Notes under the pieces: generated by a model
Told to the model about the DNA's origin: nothing
Database searches by the model: none
What the model saw: the letters and a program-made list of their open reading frames with translations, nothing else
In this document: positions 23,771 through 30,248 of the stretch, piece by piece
Layout of the letters: the number at the start of each line of letters is the position of its first letter
Numbering within the stretch: the first letter of the stretch is position 1
From: Proteobacteria bacterium SG_bin4
Lineage (GTDB): Bacteria > Pseudomonadota > Gammaproteobacteria > Burkholderiales > Nitrosomonadaceae
Assembly: GCA_002083395.1 (NCBI GenBank)
Contig: LWDH01000044.1
Span: 1 to 30,248, forward strand
Direction: 5' to 3'
Length of the DNA: 30,248 nucleotides
Program-made: the position numbers and the translations under genes

Positions 23771-25456
23771 ATGATTCGCATGCAACTTTATCATCGCCTA
23801 TTCTCCAAACTCACGCCGTATCGAAAACTTCACTTGCTGGCAGCTGGTTCGATGTTGCTCATAGCTGCCACAATCGCTGCGTTTCCGCTCCTGATTCAGC
23901 AATTGCTCGACAGTATTTTTATCACAAAAAACCACACGGCATTGCAATCGACGACTTTGATCGTGATTGGGCTGTTCGCGATTTACGCCGTGGCTGTTTA
24001 CTTCAAACTTTCTTCGACCGGCAAAAGCAGCAGTGTCCTGGCAGATAATTTGCGCATGGATGTTATCGACAAATTGCTCGCACAGCCCATCAACCGATGT
24101 TCGCAGTTATTCAAGAACGATCAGATCAATCAGTTGATTGCTCATATTCATCAAGTATCCACAAACGTAATTCACCACTTCGCGCAATTGCTGCAAGATT
24201 GCTTGATAATTTTTGGATTGATTTTATGCACGTTGTATCTGAATCAGGAATTTACGATTCTGCTGCTACTGATTGCGCCGCTGCTCGCATTGATTTGCCG
24301 GTTAACTGCTCATCCCGGTCAATCCGGCCAGCAAAATTCATCGATCGTTGAAAACTTACTACAGCATTTGTATCAAGCTGTTGAGCATCATAGAACAATC
24401 CGGCTGGATGGCGGTTTAAAGCAGGAATGCGAGCGTCTGGGAAAGATTTCCACAAAAATTCAACTCGATGAGACGCAGCGGACAAAACTGAGCGCCATGG
24501 CCAATTCGTTCTCACAAGCAATCGCAGCACTGATTATCATCGCTGCAGGCTACGCCGTAGCGTTTCAGACCATTAACGCCACGATGAATTTAGCGGAAAT
24601 TGGCGCGCTTGTTTGCGCCACACTGCTGCTGGTATCACCCGCCCAACGCATTTTAAAGCTACCCAAAAAATTGGAATATCATCAACAACCCTTAGAGGCC
24701 ATTTTTGCATTTCTGGATCAACCGTTTGAAACTGATACCGGTATTTTGAACATCCCGCAGCTCCAAGGGAAATTGTCATTTGAACGCGTATGCTACGATG
24801 ACGAAGCCGAATCCAGTCCCATCCTGAGTCATATCAATTTCGCCATTAAACCAGGGGAAACGGTTGTCTTCAAAAGCTACTCCGCCAGGGAAAAAACTGC
24901 ATTGATTGATCTGATTCTCCGTTTGCAGCAGCCAGTCAGCGGTAACATTTGGCTGGATGACCATCCGGTGGAACAAATTAAGCTCGATAGCCTGTATGCC
25001 AATATTGCCTTGGTATCCACGGAAGCTTATTTATTGGACGATAAAATCGCCGGTAACATCGCATATGGTATGAAGCACTGCAGCAACGAAGCACTCATTA
25101 CCGCGGCAGCCCAGGTTTCTGGCGCGATGGACTTTATCCGTCATTTGCCCGCCGGATTGCAAACTCAAATGGATCTACACGACAGTGAATTAACCCGGCA
25201 GCAATTGCTGCAGCTTGCCATCGCCCGTGCTTTCGTCAAAAACGCCCCGATTTTGATCCTGGATGAGATATTTGCAATAACCGGCCACGATAGCGGGCAA
25301 TTCCTTTCTGTCCTGGAAACACTGATGGAGAATCGCACGACACTGATCTTCACTCAACAATTTCCGCAACAACTCAAGAAAATTGACCGGATCATCGTAT
25401 TGGAAAATGGAAGCATTACTAAAAATTTGAGAACCATGGATAGTTATCAATCATAG
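23771..25456 (+). CDS. MsbA-like ABC exporter half-transporter with degenerate ATPase
   Basis: A 561-residue fusion of an exporter membrane domain (about 1-320, several hydrophobic segments) and a nucleotide-binding domain (about 330-556). The overall pattern, including NIAYGMKHCSNEALITAAAQ, ILILDEI and DRIIVLENGSI, resembles MsbA lipid flippases. The catalytic motifs are ruined: Walker A reads KSYSAREKTA (368-377) in place of GxxGxGKST, the Q-loop is ALVSTEAY (Gln to Thr), the signature is LTRQQ (474-478) in place of LSGGQ, the D-loop ALD is lost, and the H-loop is FTQQF (His to Gln). Walker B Asp498-Glu499 remains. The frame is open throughout, so it is not an ordinary pseudogene. It could be a regulatory or heterodimeric partner, or a decaying gene. 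It stands alone between rfbA and the repeat pair. Confidence 0.85.
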   Translation: MIRMQLYHRLFSKLTPYRKLHLLAAGSMLLIAATIAAFPLLIQQLLDSIFITKNHTALQSTTLIVIGLFAIYAVAVYFKLSSTGKSSSVLADNLRMDVIDKLLAQPINRCSQLFKNDQINQLIAHIHQVSTNVIHHFAQLLQDCLIIFGLILCTLYLNQEFTILLLLIAPLLALICRLTAHPGQSGQQNSSIVENLLQHLYQAVEHHRTIRLDGGLKQECERLGKISTKIQLDETQRTKLSAMANSFSQAIAALIIIAAGYAVAFQTINATMNLAEIGALVCATLLLVSPAQRILKLPKKLEYHQQPLEAIFAFLDQPFETDTGILNIPQLQGKLSFERVCYDDEAESSPILSHINFAIKPGETVVFKSYSAREKTALIDLILRLQQPVSGNIWLDDHPVEQIKLDSLYANIALVSTEAYLLDDKIAGNIAYGMKHCSNEALITAAAQVSGAMDFIRHLPAGLQTQMDLHDSELTRQQLLQLAIARAFVKNAPILILDEIFAITGHDSGQFLSVLETLMENRTTLIFTQQFPQQLKKIDRIIVLENGSITKNLRTMDSYQS

Positions 25457-25474
25457 TACTGCGTTGTTACTCTG

Positions 25475-25589
25475 ACGCTGATTAATCCGGTGGATGGGGT
25501 GCGGCAACCATGACCTATCAACAAGATAGGCGAAGAAGCAAGTGGCACGCGATGAAGTGACTCGCTCGTATCGCCAATTTAATCAGCGT
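25475..25589. repeat. Inverted-repeat-bounded element, copy 1
   Basis: A 115-bp non-coding unit bounded by ACGCTGATTAA (25475-25485) and its complement TTAATCAGCGT (25579-25589). It shares GATAGGCGA (25525) and TCGCTCGT (25562) with copy 2 at the same 37-base spacing. It ends in CCTAAG, as copy 2 does. It looks like a small MITE-like or REP-like element, more decayed than its neighbour. Confidence 0.75.
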
Positions 25590-25597
25590 TTTCCTAA

Positions 25598-25740
25598 GGA
25601 AGCGCTGATTAATTCAACGAACGTGATGAAGGGCGAGGCGCACGGAACGCAACAACCGAGATATATCAATCTGATAGGCGAGGGAGTGAGTACCGCGCAA
25701 CGAAGCAATTCGCTCGTGCAGTCAATTAATCAGCGCTTCC
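25598..25740. repeat. Inverted-repeat-bounded element, copy 2
   Basis: A 143-bp unit with perfect 17-bp terminal inverted repeats, GGAAGCGCTGATTAATT (25598-25614) and AATTAATCAGCGCTTCC (25724-25740). GATAGGCGA (25673) and TCGCTCGT (25710) repeat copy 1. It encodes nothing, so any movement would need a transposase elsewhere. Its right end continues into CTAAG, which holds the stop codon of the capD-like gene read on the other strand. Confidence 0.85.
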
Positions 25741-27609
25741 CTAAGATTCGATCTCCTTATGGCTGTATTCAGGCACCCAATTGATCAGTTGATCGCGAAC
25801 CTCTTGATCATCAAGCACGGTAATTTTATTCAGCCATGCAATCAAATCTGCCAGCCATTGCGCATCCACCTGCCGCGCTTGGGCGATACGCAGTTTTTGA
25901 TGGAGTGTCGGATAAGTATTTTCATTAGCAGCCAGCAATTCTTCATGGAGTTTTTCACCAGGCCGCAAACCGGTATAAACAATACGGATGTCGCCTTCCG
26001 CCAACCCGGATAAATGGATCAGGTCATTCGCCAGATCCACGATTCTGACCGGATCGCCCATATCCATCACAAAAATCTCTCCACCGCCTTTGGTGCCCCC
26101 CATCAGACCTGCTTGCAAAACCAGTTGCGCAGCCTCAGGAATCGACATGAAATAGCGCGTCATCTCTGGATGCGTAATGGTAATCGGCCCGCCCTTGGCA
26201 ATTTGCTCCTGGAATTTAGGGATGACGCTGCCGGTGCTCCCCAACACATTACCAAAACGTACCATTACAAAACAGGTGCGATGCGTTTGATCTGCCGCAA
26301 TCGATTGCTGCAACGCCTGACACACCATCTCTGCCAGACGCTTGGTGGCCCCCATGACACTGACCGGGTTCACAGCTTTGTCGGTGGAAACCAATACAAA
26401 TTTTTCGACACCAAAACGGATCGCCACCTGCGCCAGCACATATGTGCCCAACACATTATTGAGCAAAGCCTGGCAAGCATTTCCTTGTTCCATCAACGGC
26501 ACGTGTTTATACGCAGCGGCGTGAAACACCACTGTCGGACGGTATTGTTCGAATAATTGCATCATCCGCGCCCGATCTTTGATATCGCCGATCACAAACG
26601 ACATCTTCATTTCCGGGTAACGCGCGGTAAATTCTTCCTGAATGCCGTACAACGCAAATTCGTTGAGTTCGAGAAACACAATCCGGTCTGGCGCAAACGT
26701 CGCCAGTTGGCGGCATAGTTCAGAACCAATAGATCCGCCCGCGCCGGTTACCAGAACCACCTTTTCCGTTAGCAAGCCATGCAGCCCTTCGTCATCCAAA
26801 ACCACTGGCGCCCGGCCTAACAAATCGTCCAATTGGATTTCGCGGATATTGGATACCGTTGCTTTCCCGCTGATCAAATCGGCATACGATGGCACCGTCA
26901 TCGCTTTAACCCCTAGCTCGGAGCAGATCTCCAAAGCCTGCCGGTGAATCCGGCGGGAAACCGATGGTGTCGCGATAATCACATGTTCAACATTGAGTTT
27001 ATGTATCCAATGCGGTAATTCATCAATCTTTCCCAGTACCCGGATACCCTGCAAACGGGTACCATATTTTCTCGGATCATCATCCAGCATGCCAACAACA
27101 TGCCATTCCCGGCTTCCGGTTAATGCTTTCACTAAATTAACCGCCGTGCTGCCTGCCCCGATGATCAACACCAGCTTGGCCTCGGGGCTTTCCAAACCGT
27201 ATAGCCGGCGTTCTTTCCAGGCACGATAGATTAAGCGGCTACCACCCATAATAAACATCAATAAAAGGGGCGCGAGAACAATGACTGCTCCCGGAACTTT
27301 CGCCAGCGAACCGAATAACCCTAACAACAAGATCACGGCCGTGGAACCGGCCATCACCGCAATAAAAATTCTTTTCAAATCCGGCAAGCTGGCATAACGC
27401 CAGAGCCCACGGTATAGTCCCAGCCACAAAAAGAAACCACCTTGAATCAGCACGACCCAGGGAATAGTTTCTAACAAAAAAAGTACCGAAGAGGTTGGGA
27501 TTTGGAAGTTAAAGCGCAATAAATAAGCGAGCCACCAAGCTGCAGCGATCGCAATGAAATCATGCGTAAAAGCGATAAAAGTGCGAATTCCGTATCGGCC
27601 GACGAACAT
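25741..27609 (-). CDS. CapD/WbpM-type nucleotide-sugar 4,6-dehydratase
   Basis: A 622-residue membrane-bound dehydratase, likely UDP-GlcNAc 4,6-dehydratase, making deoxysugar precursors for surface glycans. Four N-terminal membrane segments lie within about residues 8-122, followed by a first Rossmann domain (GAGSTAVNLV, 151-160) and a catalytic SDR domain with TGAGGSIGSE (288-297), STDKAVNP (408-415) and MGATKR (419-424). Met replaces the usual catalytic Tyr, as in WbpM/PglF. ATG 27609 is chosen over 27651: GAGG is correctly spaced and it avoids overlap, sitting one base after the wecA-like stop. Its own TAG stop lies at the edge of the repeat element, so the C-terminus may have been reset. 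Confidence 0.93.
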   Translation of the reverse strand: MFVGRYGIRTFIAFTHDFIAIAAAWWLAYLLRFNFQIPTSSVLFLLETIPWVVLIQGGFFLWLGLYRGLWRYASLPDLKRIFIAVMAGSTAVILLLGLFGSLAKVPGAVIVLAPLLLMFIMGGSRLIYRAWKERRLYGLESPEAKLVLIIGAGSTAVNLVKALTGSREWHVVGMLDDDPRKYGTRLQGIRVLGKIDELPHWIHKLNVEHVIIATPSVSRRIHRQALEICSELGVKAMTVPSYADLISGKATVSNIREIQLDDLLGRAPVVLDDEGLHGLLTEKVVLVTGAGGSIGSELCRQLATFAPDRIVFLELNEFALYGIQEEFTARYPEMKMSFVIGDIKDRARMMQLFEQYRPTVVFHAAAYKHVPLMEQGNACQALLNNVLGTYVLAQVAIRFGVEKFVLVSTDKAVNPVSVMGATKRLAEMVCQALQQSIAADQTHRTCFVMVRFGNVLGSTGSVIPKFQEQIAKGGPITITHPEMTRYFMSIPEAAQLVLQAGLMGGTKGGGEIFVMDMGDPVRIVDLANDLIHLSGLAEGDIRIVYTGLRPGEKLHEELLAANENTYPTLHQKLRIAQARQVDAQWLADLIAWLNKITVLDDQEVRDQLINWVPEYSHKEIES

Positions 27610-27610
27610 A

Positions 27611-28603
27611 TTATCCTCGGTCAGAAAACGGTTTGAGACTCCGATCGGCAAACATCATTGCTGCCAAATAAATACCTCCCCACATCAGCATCACCCATTG
27701 TTGTACTGCCATGTCTTGTTCATTGATCCATATCGCACTGATGCCAGCAGTCAGCATCAACGCATAAGCTGCCAGTGCGGTATTGCGATGACCGAAGCCG
27801 CTTTGCACCAAACGCTGATAATAATGCTCGCGGTGCGCTTGCCAAATTTTTTTTCCTTGCAATAGGCGTTTTGTAAGCGTCACTGTTGCATCCGCAATGA
27901 AAGGGGAAAAAATCAATAAGGGCACCCAGATCGTCCATAGCTGGCTCAACCATCCCAATATCCCAAACACTGCGGCCAGAAACCCCAGCGGAACCGAACC
28001 GGCATCCCCCATAAAAACCCGCGCCGGATGAAAATTATGCAACAAAAAAGCCATTGCCGCGGCGGCAACCGAAAAATTAATCATGGCAAAATTGTGATCG
28101 CCTGCCAGAAAAGCGATCAAACCATAATAACCGAACCCGATTATTGTCATTCCGCCTGCCAATCCATCCGAACCATCCATGAAATTATAAAGATTCGACA
28201 TCCAGATTGTTGCGATTATCACACACAACACCGTTAACCAGTCATAAGCGCCCAATAAAAGTGAGATTGCAAACCAAGCAGCCGCAATCGCATGAATCAG
28301 CAACCGACTCCATACTGGCGCATGCCAGATGTCGTCGATCAATGATATGACCATCAGCAATGCCAAGCCCAGCAAAACAGTGGATGGCAAGCTTGCAGAA
28401 AAACAAAGCCATGCGGTCATCGCACCCAGTAACAATCCGGCCCCGCCGATCCGGGGAACCGGAACTGTATGCAGCGAACGCGCATTCGGTTGATCCAGCA
28501 CCCAGTTCGCTTTTCTTTTAATCAGCCAGAAAATGGAAAAATAAGATAAAAAAAACGCCAATAAAGGCGCTCCGACCATCGAAAAAGGAAAATCCAAAAC
28601 CAT
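27611..28603 (-). CDS. WecA/MraY-family undecaprenyl-phosphate sugar-phosphate transferase
   Basis: A 330-residue polytopic glycosyltransferase (family 4) that starts lipid-linked glycan synthesis by moving a HexNAc-phosphate to undecaprenyl phosphate. About ten hydrophobic segments are visible. Conserved cytoplasmic motifs: the early VLDQPNARSLHTVPVPRIGG, Asp90-Asp91 in SLIDD, NFMDGSDGLAG (140-150), FMGDAGSVPLGF and the HREH motif (256-259). This pattern fits the WecA/WbpL type better than MraY. The ATG has no clear ribosome site. It is directly followed by the capD-like gene (one base apart), the classic initiating pair of O-antigen or exopolysaccharide loci. Confidence 0.92.
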   Translation of the reverse strand: MVLDFPFSMVGAPLLAFFLSYFSIFWLIKRKANWVLDQPNARSLHTVPVPRIGGAGLLLGAMTAWLCFSASLPSTVLLGLALLMVISLIDDIWHAPVWSRLLIHAIAAAWFAISLLLGAYDWLTVLCVIIATIWMSNLYNFMDGSDGLAGGMTIIGFGYYGLIAFLAGDHNFAMINFSVAAAAMAFLLHNFHPARVFMGDAGSVPLGFLAAVFGILGWLSQLWTIWVPLLIFSPFIADATVTLTKRLLQGKKIWQAHREHYYQRLVQSGFGHRNTALAAYALMLTAGISAIWINEQDMAVQQWVMLMWGGIYLAAMMFADRSLKPFSDRG

Positions 28604-28644
28604 AGTGTGCGGATTTGTCCGTTATGAGTCATTTAAAAACACAA

Positions 28645-28678
28645 ACCACTTTCCCATCGCTGCCGACGGGAAAGTGGT
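28645..28678 (-). terminator. Intrinsic terminator of the aminotransferase gene
   Basis: On the reverse strand a 15-position stem (one mismatch) forms between ACCACTTTCCC-GTCG and CGAT-GGGAAAGTGGT around a GCAG loop, then runs into TTTGTGTTTTT. It lies after the aminotransferase stop and before the wecA-like start, separating the two transcripts. Confidence 0.85.
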
Positions 28679-28719
28679 ATCAGAAAACAAATAGGGATTG
28701 CAGCTAATCCAGTAGCATC

Positions 28720-29937
28720 CTAGAACATCGGTTTCGCAGCATAAGTCTTATGCGCAGCCGCTGCTGCAGCGCCACGCTCGACTTTCATGCCCATATCCGA
28801 CAGAATGGTTTCCAGCGCATTCAGACAGAAAATCACATTTTCGACGCGGCAAGATGTACCCATCAAACCGAAGCGCCATACTTTTCCGGCAAAATCGCCC
28901 AGACCCGCACCGATTTCAAGGTTGTAATCCTCCAATAAACGGCGGCGCACTTCTTTTTCATCGACGCCGGCAGGTACAAAAACCGAATTCAGTTGCGGCA
29001 AACGGTGCTCTTCTTTAACCACATAATTCATCCCCAAAGTCGCGAAACCGGCTTTCAATGCTTCGTAATTATAACGATGACGCGCCCAAGAATGCTCCAG
29101 CCCTTCTTCGTACAACATCAGCAACGATTCATGCAAGCCATACAGGGCATTGGTCGGCGCGGTATGATGATAAGTACGGGCCGCCGACCCCCAGTAATTC
29201 AGCAACAGGCTGATGTCCATAAACCAGCTATGCACTTTGGTTTTACGATTTTTAACCAGTTCGGTCACGCGCTCGGAAAAGCTCACCGGCGACAATCCCG
29301 GCGGACAAGACAAACACTTCTGGCTACCGGAATAAATCGCATCGATACCCCACTCGTCAACCTTGATCGGCGTGCCACCCAGCGAAGTAACCGTATCCAC
29401 AATCGTCAGGCAGTTATATTTACGCGCAATTTCGCACAGGGTTTTAGCGTCGGATTGCGCACCAGTCGAGGTTTCTGCGTGCACAAACGCCACAATCTTG
29501 GCATCCGGATTTTTCTTCAAGGCATCTTCGACTTTCTGCGGATCGACCGGCTCGCCCCATTTATCGTCCACCACCACGGCCACACCGCCATGACGCTCAA
29601 CGTTCTCGATCATACGTCCGCCAAACACGCCGTTGCGGCAAACGATCACTTTATCACCAGGTTCGATAGTATTGACGAAACACATTTCCATCCCCACCGA
29701 ACCCGGGCCGGATACCGGGAAAGTCATGCGGTTCTTGGTTTGGAAGGCATAGCGCATCAATCCCTTAATCTCTTCCATCATCTCGGTAAAAACAGGATCC
29801 AAGTGGCCCAATGTCGGACGCGCCATGGCGTTCAACACACGCGGATGAGTATCCGACGGTCCTGGTCCCATCAATACGCGTTGCGGTGGATAAAAAACAG
29901 TGGCTTTCTTTTCAGGGCGAAAATCTTCGGTATTCAT
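28720..29937 (-). CDS. Class V aminotransferase (serine/alanine-glyoxylate type)
   Basis: A 405-residue PLP enzyme expected to move an amino group from serine or alanine to glyoxylate in glycolate/glyoxylate salvage. Motifs: VLMGPGPSDTHPRVL, SGPGSVGMEM, HAETSTGAQSD, the Asp of TIVDTVTSLGG and the Schiff-base Lys207 in SGSQKCLSCPPG. The ATG at 29937 has TTAGGA six bases before; a TTG six bases further up is not needed. The C-terminus ends in an Ala-rich tail (ERGAAAAAAHKTYAAKPMF). The gene stands alone with its own terminator. Serine versus alanine preference cannot be read from the sequence. Confidence 0.93.
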   Translation of the reverse strand: MNTEDFRPEKKATVFYPPQRVLMGPGPSDTHPRVLNAMARPTLGHLDPVFTEMMEEIKGLMRYAFQTKNRMTFPVSGPGSVGMEMCFVNTIEPGDKVIVCRNGVFGGRMIENVERHGGVAVVVDDKWGEPVDPQKVEDALKKNPDAKIVAFVHAETSTGAQSDAKTLCEIARKYNCLTIVDTVTSLGGTPIKVDEWGIDAIYSGSQKCLSCPPGLSPVSFSERVTELVKNRKTKVHSWFMDISLLLNYWGSAARTYHHTAPTNALYGLHESLLMLYEEGLEHSWARHRYNYEALKAGFATLGMNYVVKEEHRLPQLNSVFVPAGVDEKEVRRRLLEDYNLEIGAGLGDFAGKVWRFGLMGTSCRVENVIFCLNALETILSDMGMKVERGAAAAAAHKTYAAKPMF

Positions 29938-30172
29938 GAACAATCCTAAGTGAGTAATTTTAGTTTGATAAATTTTGTAAAAAGTTGGATTCTAACAATT
30001 GAAGCGTGAGTTTACTATAATCCGGGAAGCACTCAATAAATTATCCTTATGGATAAGTTAAGGACTTCTCATAACACCCTGAAGCAGCGATAATTATTTT
30101 GAAAAGCGTTGCGCTATCAATCATCTTCCCGCAATCCACCGAGAAACGATCCCAGCCATATCGCGGCAATGG

Positions 30173-30201
30173 TTGACCGGAAGGCTTCAAAACGTTAACA
30201 T
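30173..30201 (+). promoter_or_regulatory. Promoter of the tRNA gene
   Basis: TTGACC (30173-30178), 17 bases, TAACAT (30196-30201) form a good sigma-70 promoter ending 16 bases before the tRNA. The 280-base gap from the aminotransferase start (29938-30216) shows nothing else clearly identifiable beyond AT-rich sequence upstream of that gene. Confidence 0.65.
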
Positions 30202-30216
30202 GCGCAACTCACCAAT

Positions 30217-30248
30217 TCCCCGATAGCTCAGTCGGTAGAGCGACGGAC
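30217..30248 (+). tRNA. tRNA-Asn, 5' part (cut by window end)
   Basis: The sequence gives a 7-base acceptor strand (TCCCCGA), TA, a D-stem GCTC...GAGC with an AGTCGGTAGA-type loop and the 5' anticodon arm ACGGAC. The window ends before the anticodon. The TCCCCGA acceptor with GACGGAC matches bacterial tRNA-Asn(GUU) as recalled; Phe and Lys fit less well. Confidence 0.8.

Noticed and set aside
23771..25456. Calling the ABC gene a pseudogene
   Set aside because: There is no stop or frameshift and the fold-defining sequence is kept, so it is listed as a coding gene with a degenerate active site.
25475..25740. Possible CRISPR array
   Set aside because: Only two diverged units with inverted ends and no uniform direct repeats or spacers; a small inverted-repeat element fits better.
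26014..26556. A 180-codon open frame opposite the capD-like gene
   Set aside because: Same pattern: composition typical of an antisense shadow, no motif, no ribosome site of note.
28993..29949. A 318-codon open frame opposite the aminotransferase gene
   Set aside because: It is His/Arg/Gln-rich with no recognisable domain and lies wholly antisense to a well-conserved gene, so it is a shadow frame from codon bias.
30217..30248. tRNA-Phe or tRNA-Lys identity
   Set aside because: The acceptor TCCCCGA and the GACGGAC anticodon arm fit tRNA-Asn better, though the anticodon itself is outside the window.

Overview
The window is about 30 kb of a Gram-negative, almost certainly betaproteobacterial chromosome. 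The gene content and order fit Nitrosomonas or a close relative in the Nitrosomonadaceae. This placement is an inference from leuS-lptE-holA, rplM-rpsI-argC, the DUF6776-bactofilin-erpA-anmK-M23-tyrS run and general protein similarity; no database was searched.

Layout. 1-2.0 kb: the 5' end of a leftward secreted porin-like gene, a VOC/glyoxalase-fold gene, an M48 metalloprotease lipoprotein, and a dodecin divergent from it. 2.0-4.8 kb: a leftward three-gene DevB-DevC-DevA-type exporter with overlapping genes. 4.9-10.2 kb: rightward housekeeping genes leuS, lptE, holA, then rplM-rpsI with their own promoter and a strong terminator. 10.2-13.0 kb: argC, a DUF6776-type membrane protein, a bactofilin and erpA. 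13.0-15.6 kb: leftward anmK and an M23 endopeptidase (cell-wall recycling and remodelling). 15.7-18.6 kb: tyrS and an RhlE-type DEAD-box helicase. 18.6-19.9 kb: a small accessory island, hicA-hicB plus a DUF2971 gene. 20.0-23.6 kb: leftward rfbA-rfbC-radA-CREST hydrolase. 23.8-25.5 kb: an MsbA-like ABC exporter half-transporter with a ruined ATPase site. 25.47-25.74 kb: two tandem, diverged terminal-inverted-repeat elements. 25.7-28.6 kb: leftward wecA-like and capD/wbpM-like genes for polysaccharide initiation and sugar modification. 28.7-29.9 kb: a class V serine/alanine-glyoxylate aminotransferase. 30.2 kb: the 5' part of a tRNA, most likely tRNA-Asn, with a good promoter.

How the genes fit together. 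Much of the window serves the envelope: LPS assembly (LptE), peptidoglycan turnover (AnmK, M23), bactofilin scaffold, activated-sugar and undecaprenyl-linked glycan synthesis (RfbA, RfbC, CapD, WecA-like), and two ABC exporters. The rest is mostly core translation and replication machinery.

Most unusual points: (1) leuS is a mosaic. An in-frame AT-rich segment of roughly 320 bp (counted 40% GC against about 60% next to it) lies in the editing domain and makes the protein longer than usual. (2) The ABC protein at 23.8-25.5 kb has lost Walker A glycines, Q-loop Gln, signature motif and H-loop His while keeping its fold and Walker B. (3) hicAB is joined to a DUF2971 gene, with a hicA operator/-10 element that abuts the start codon. 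(4) The repeat pair downstream of the ABC gene appears to supply the stop codon of the capD-like gene. (5) Three 11-bp phased TACTA repeats lie between the divergent M23 and tyrS genes. No complete new multi-gene system can be demonstrated from sequence alone.
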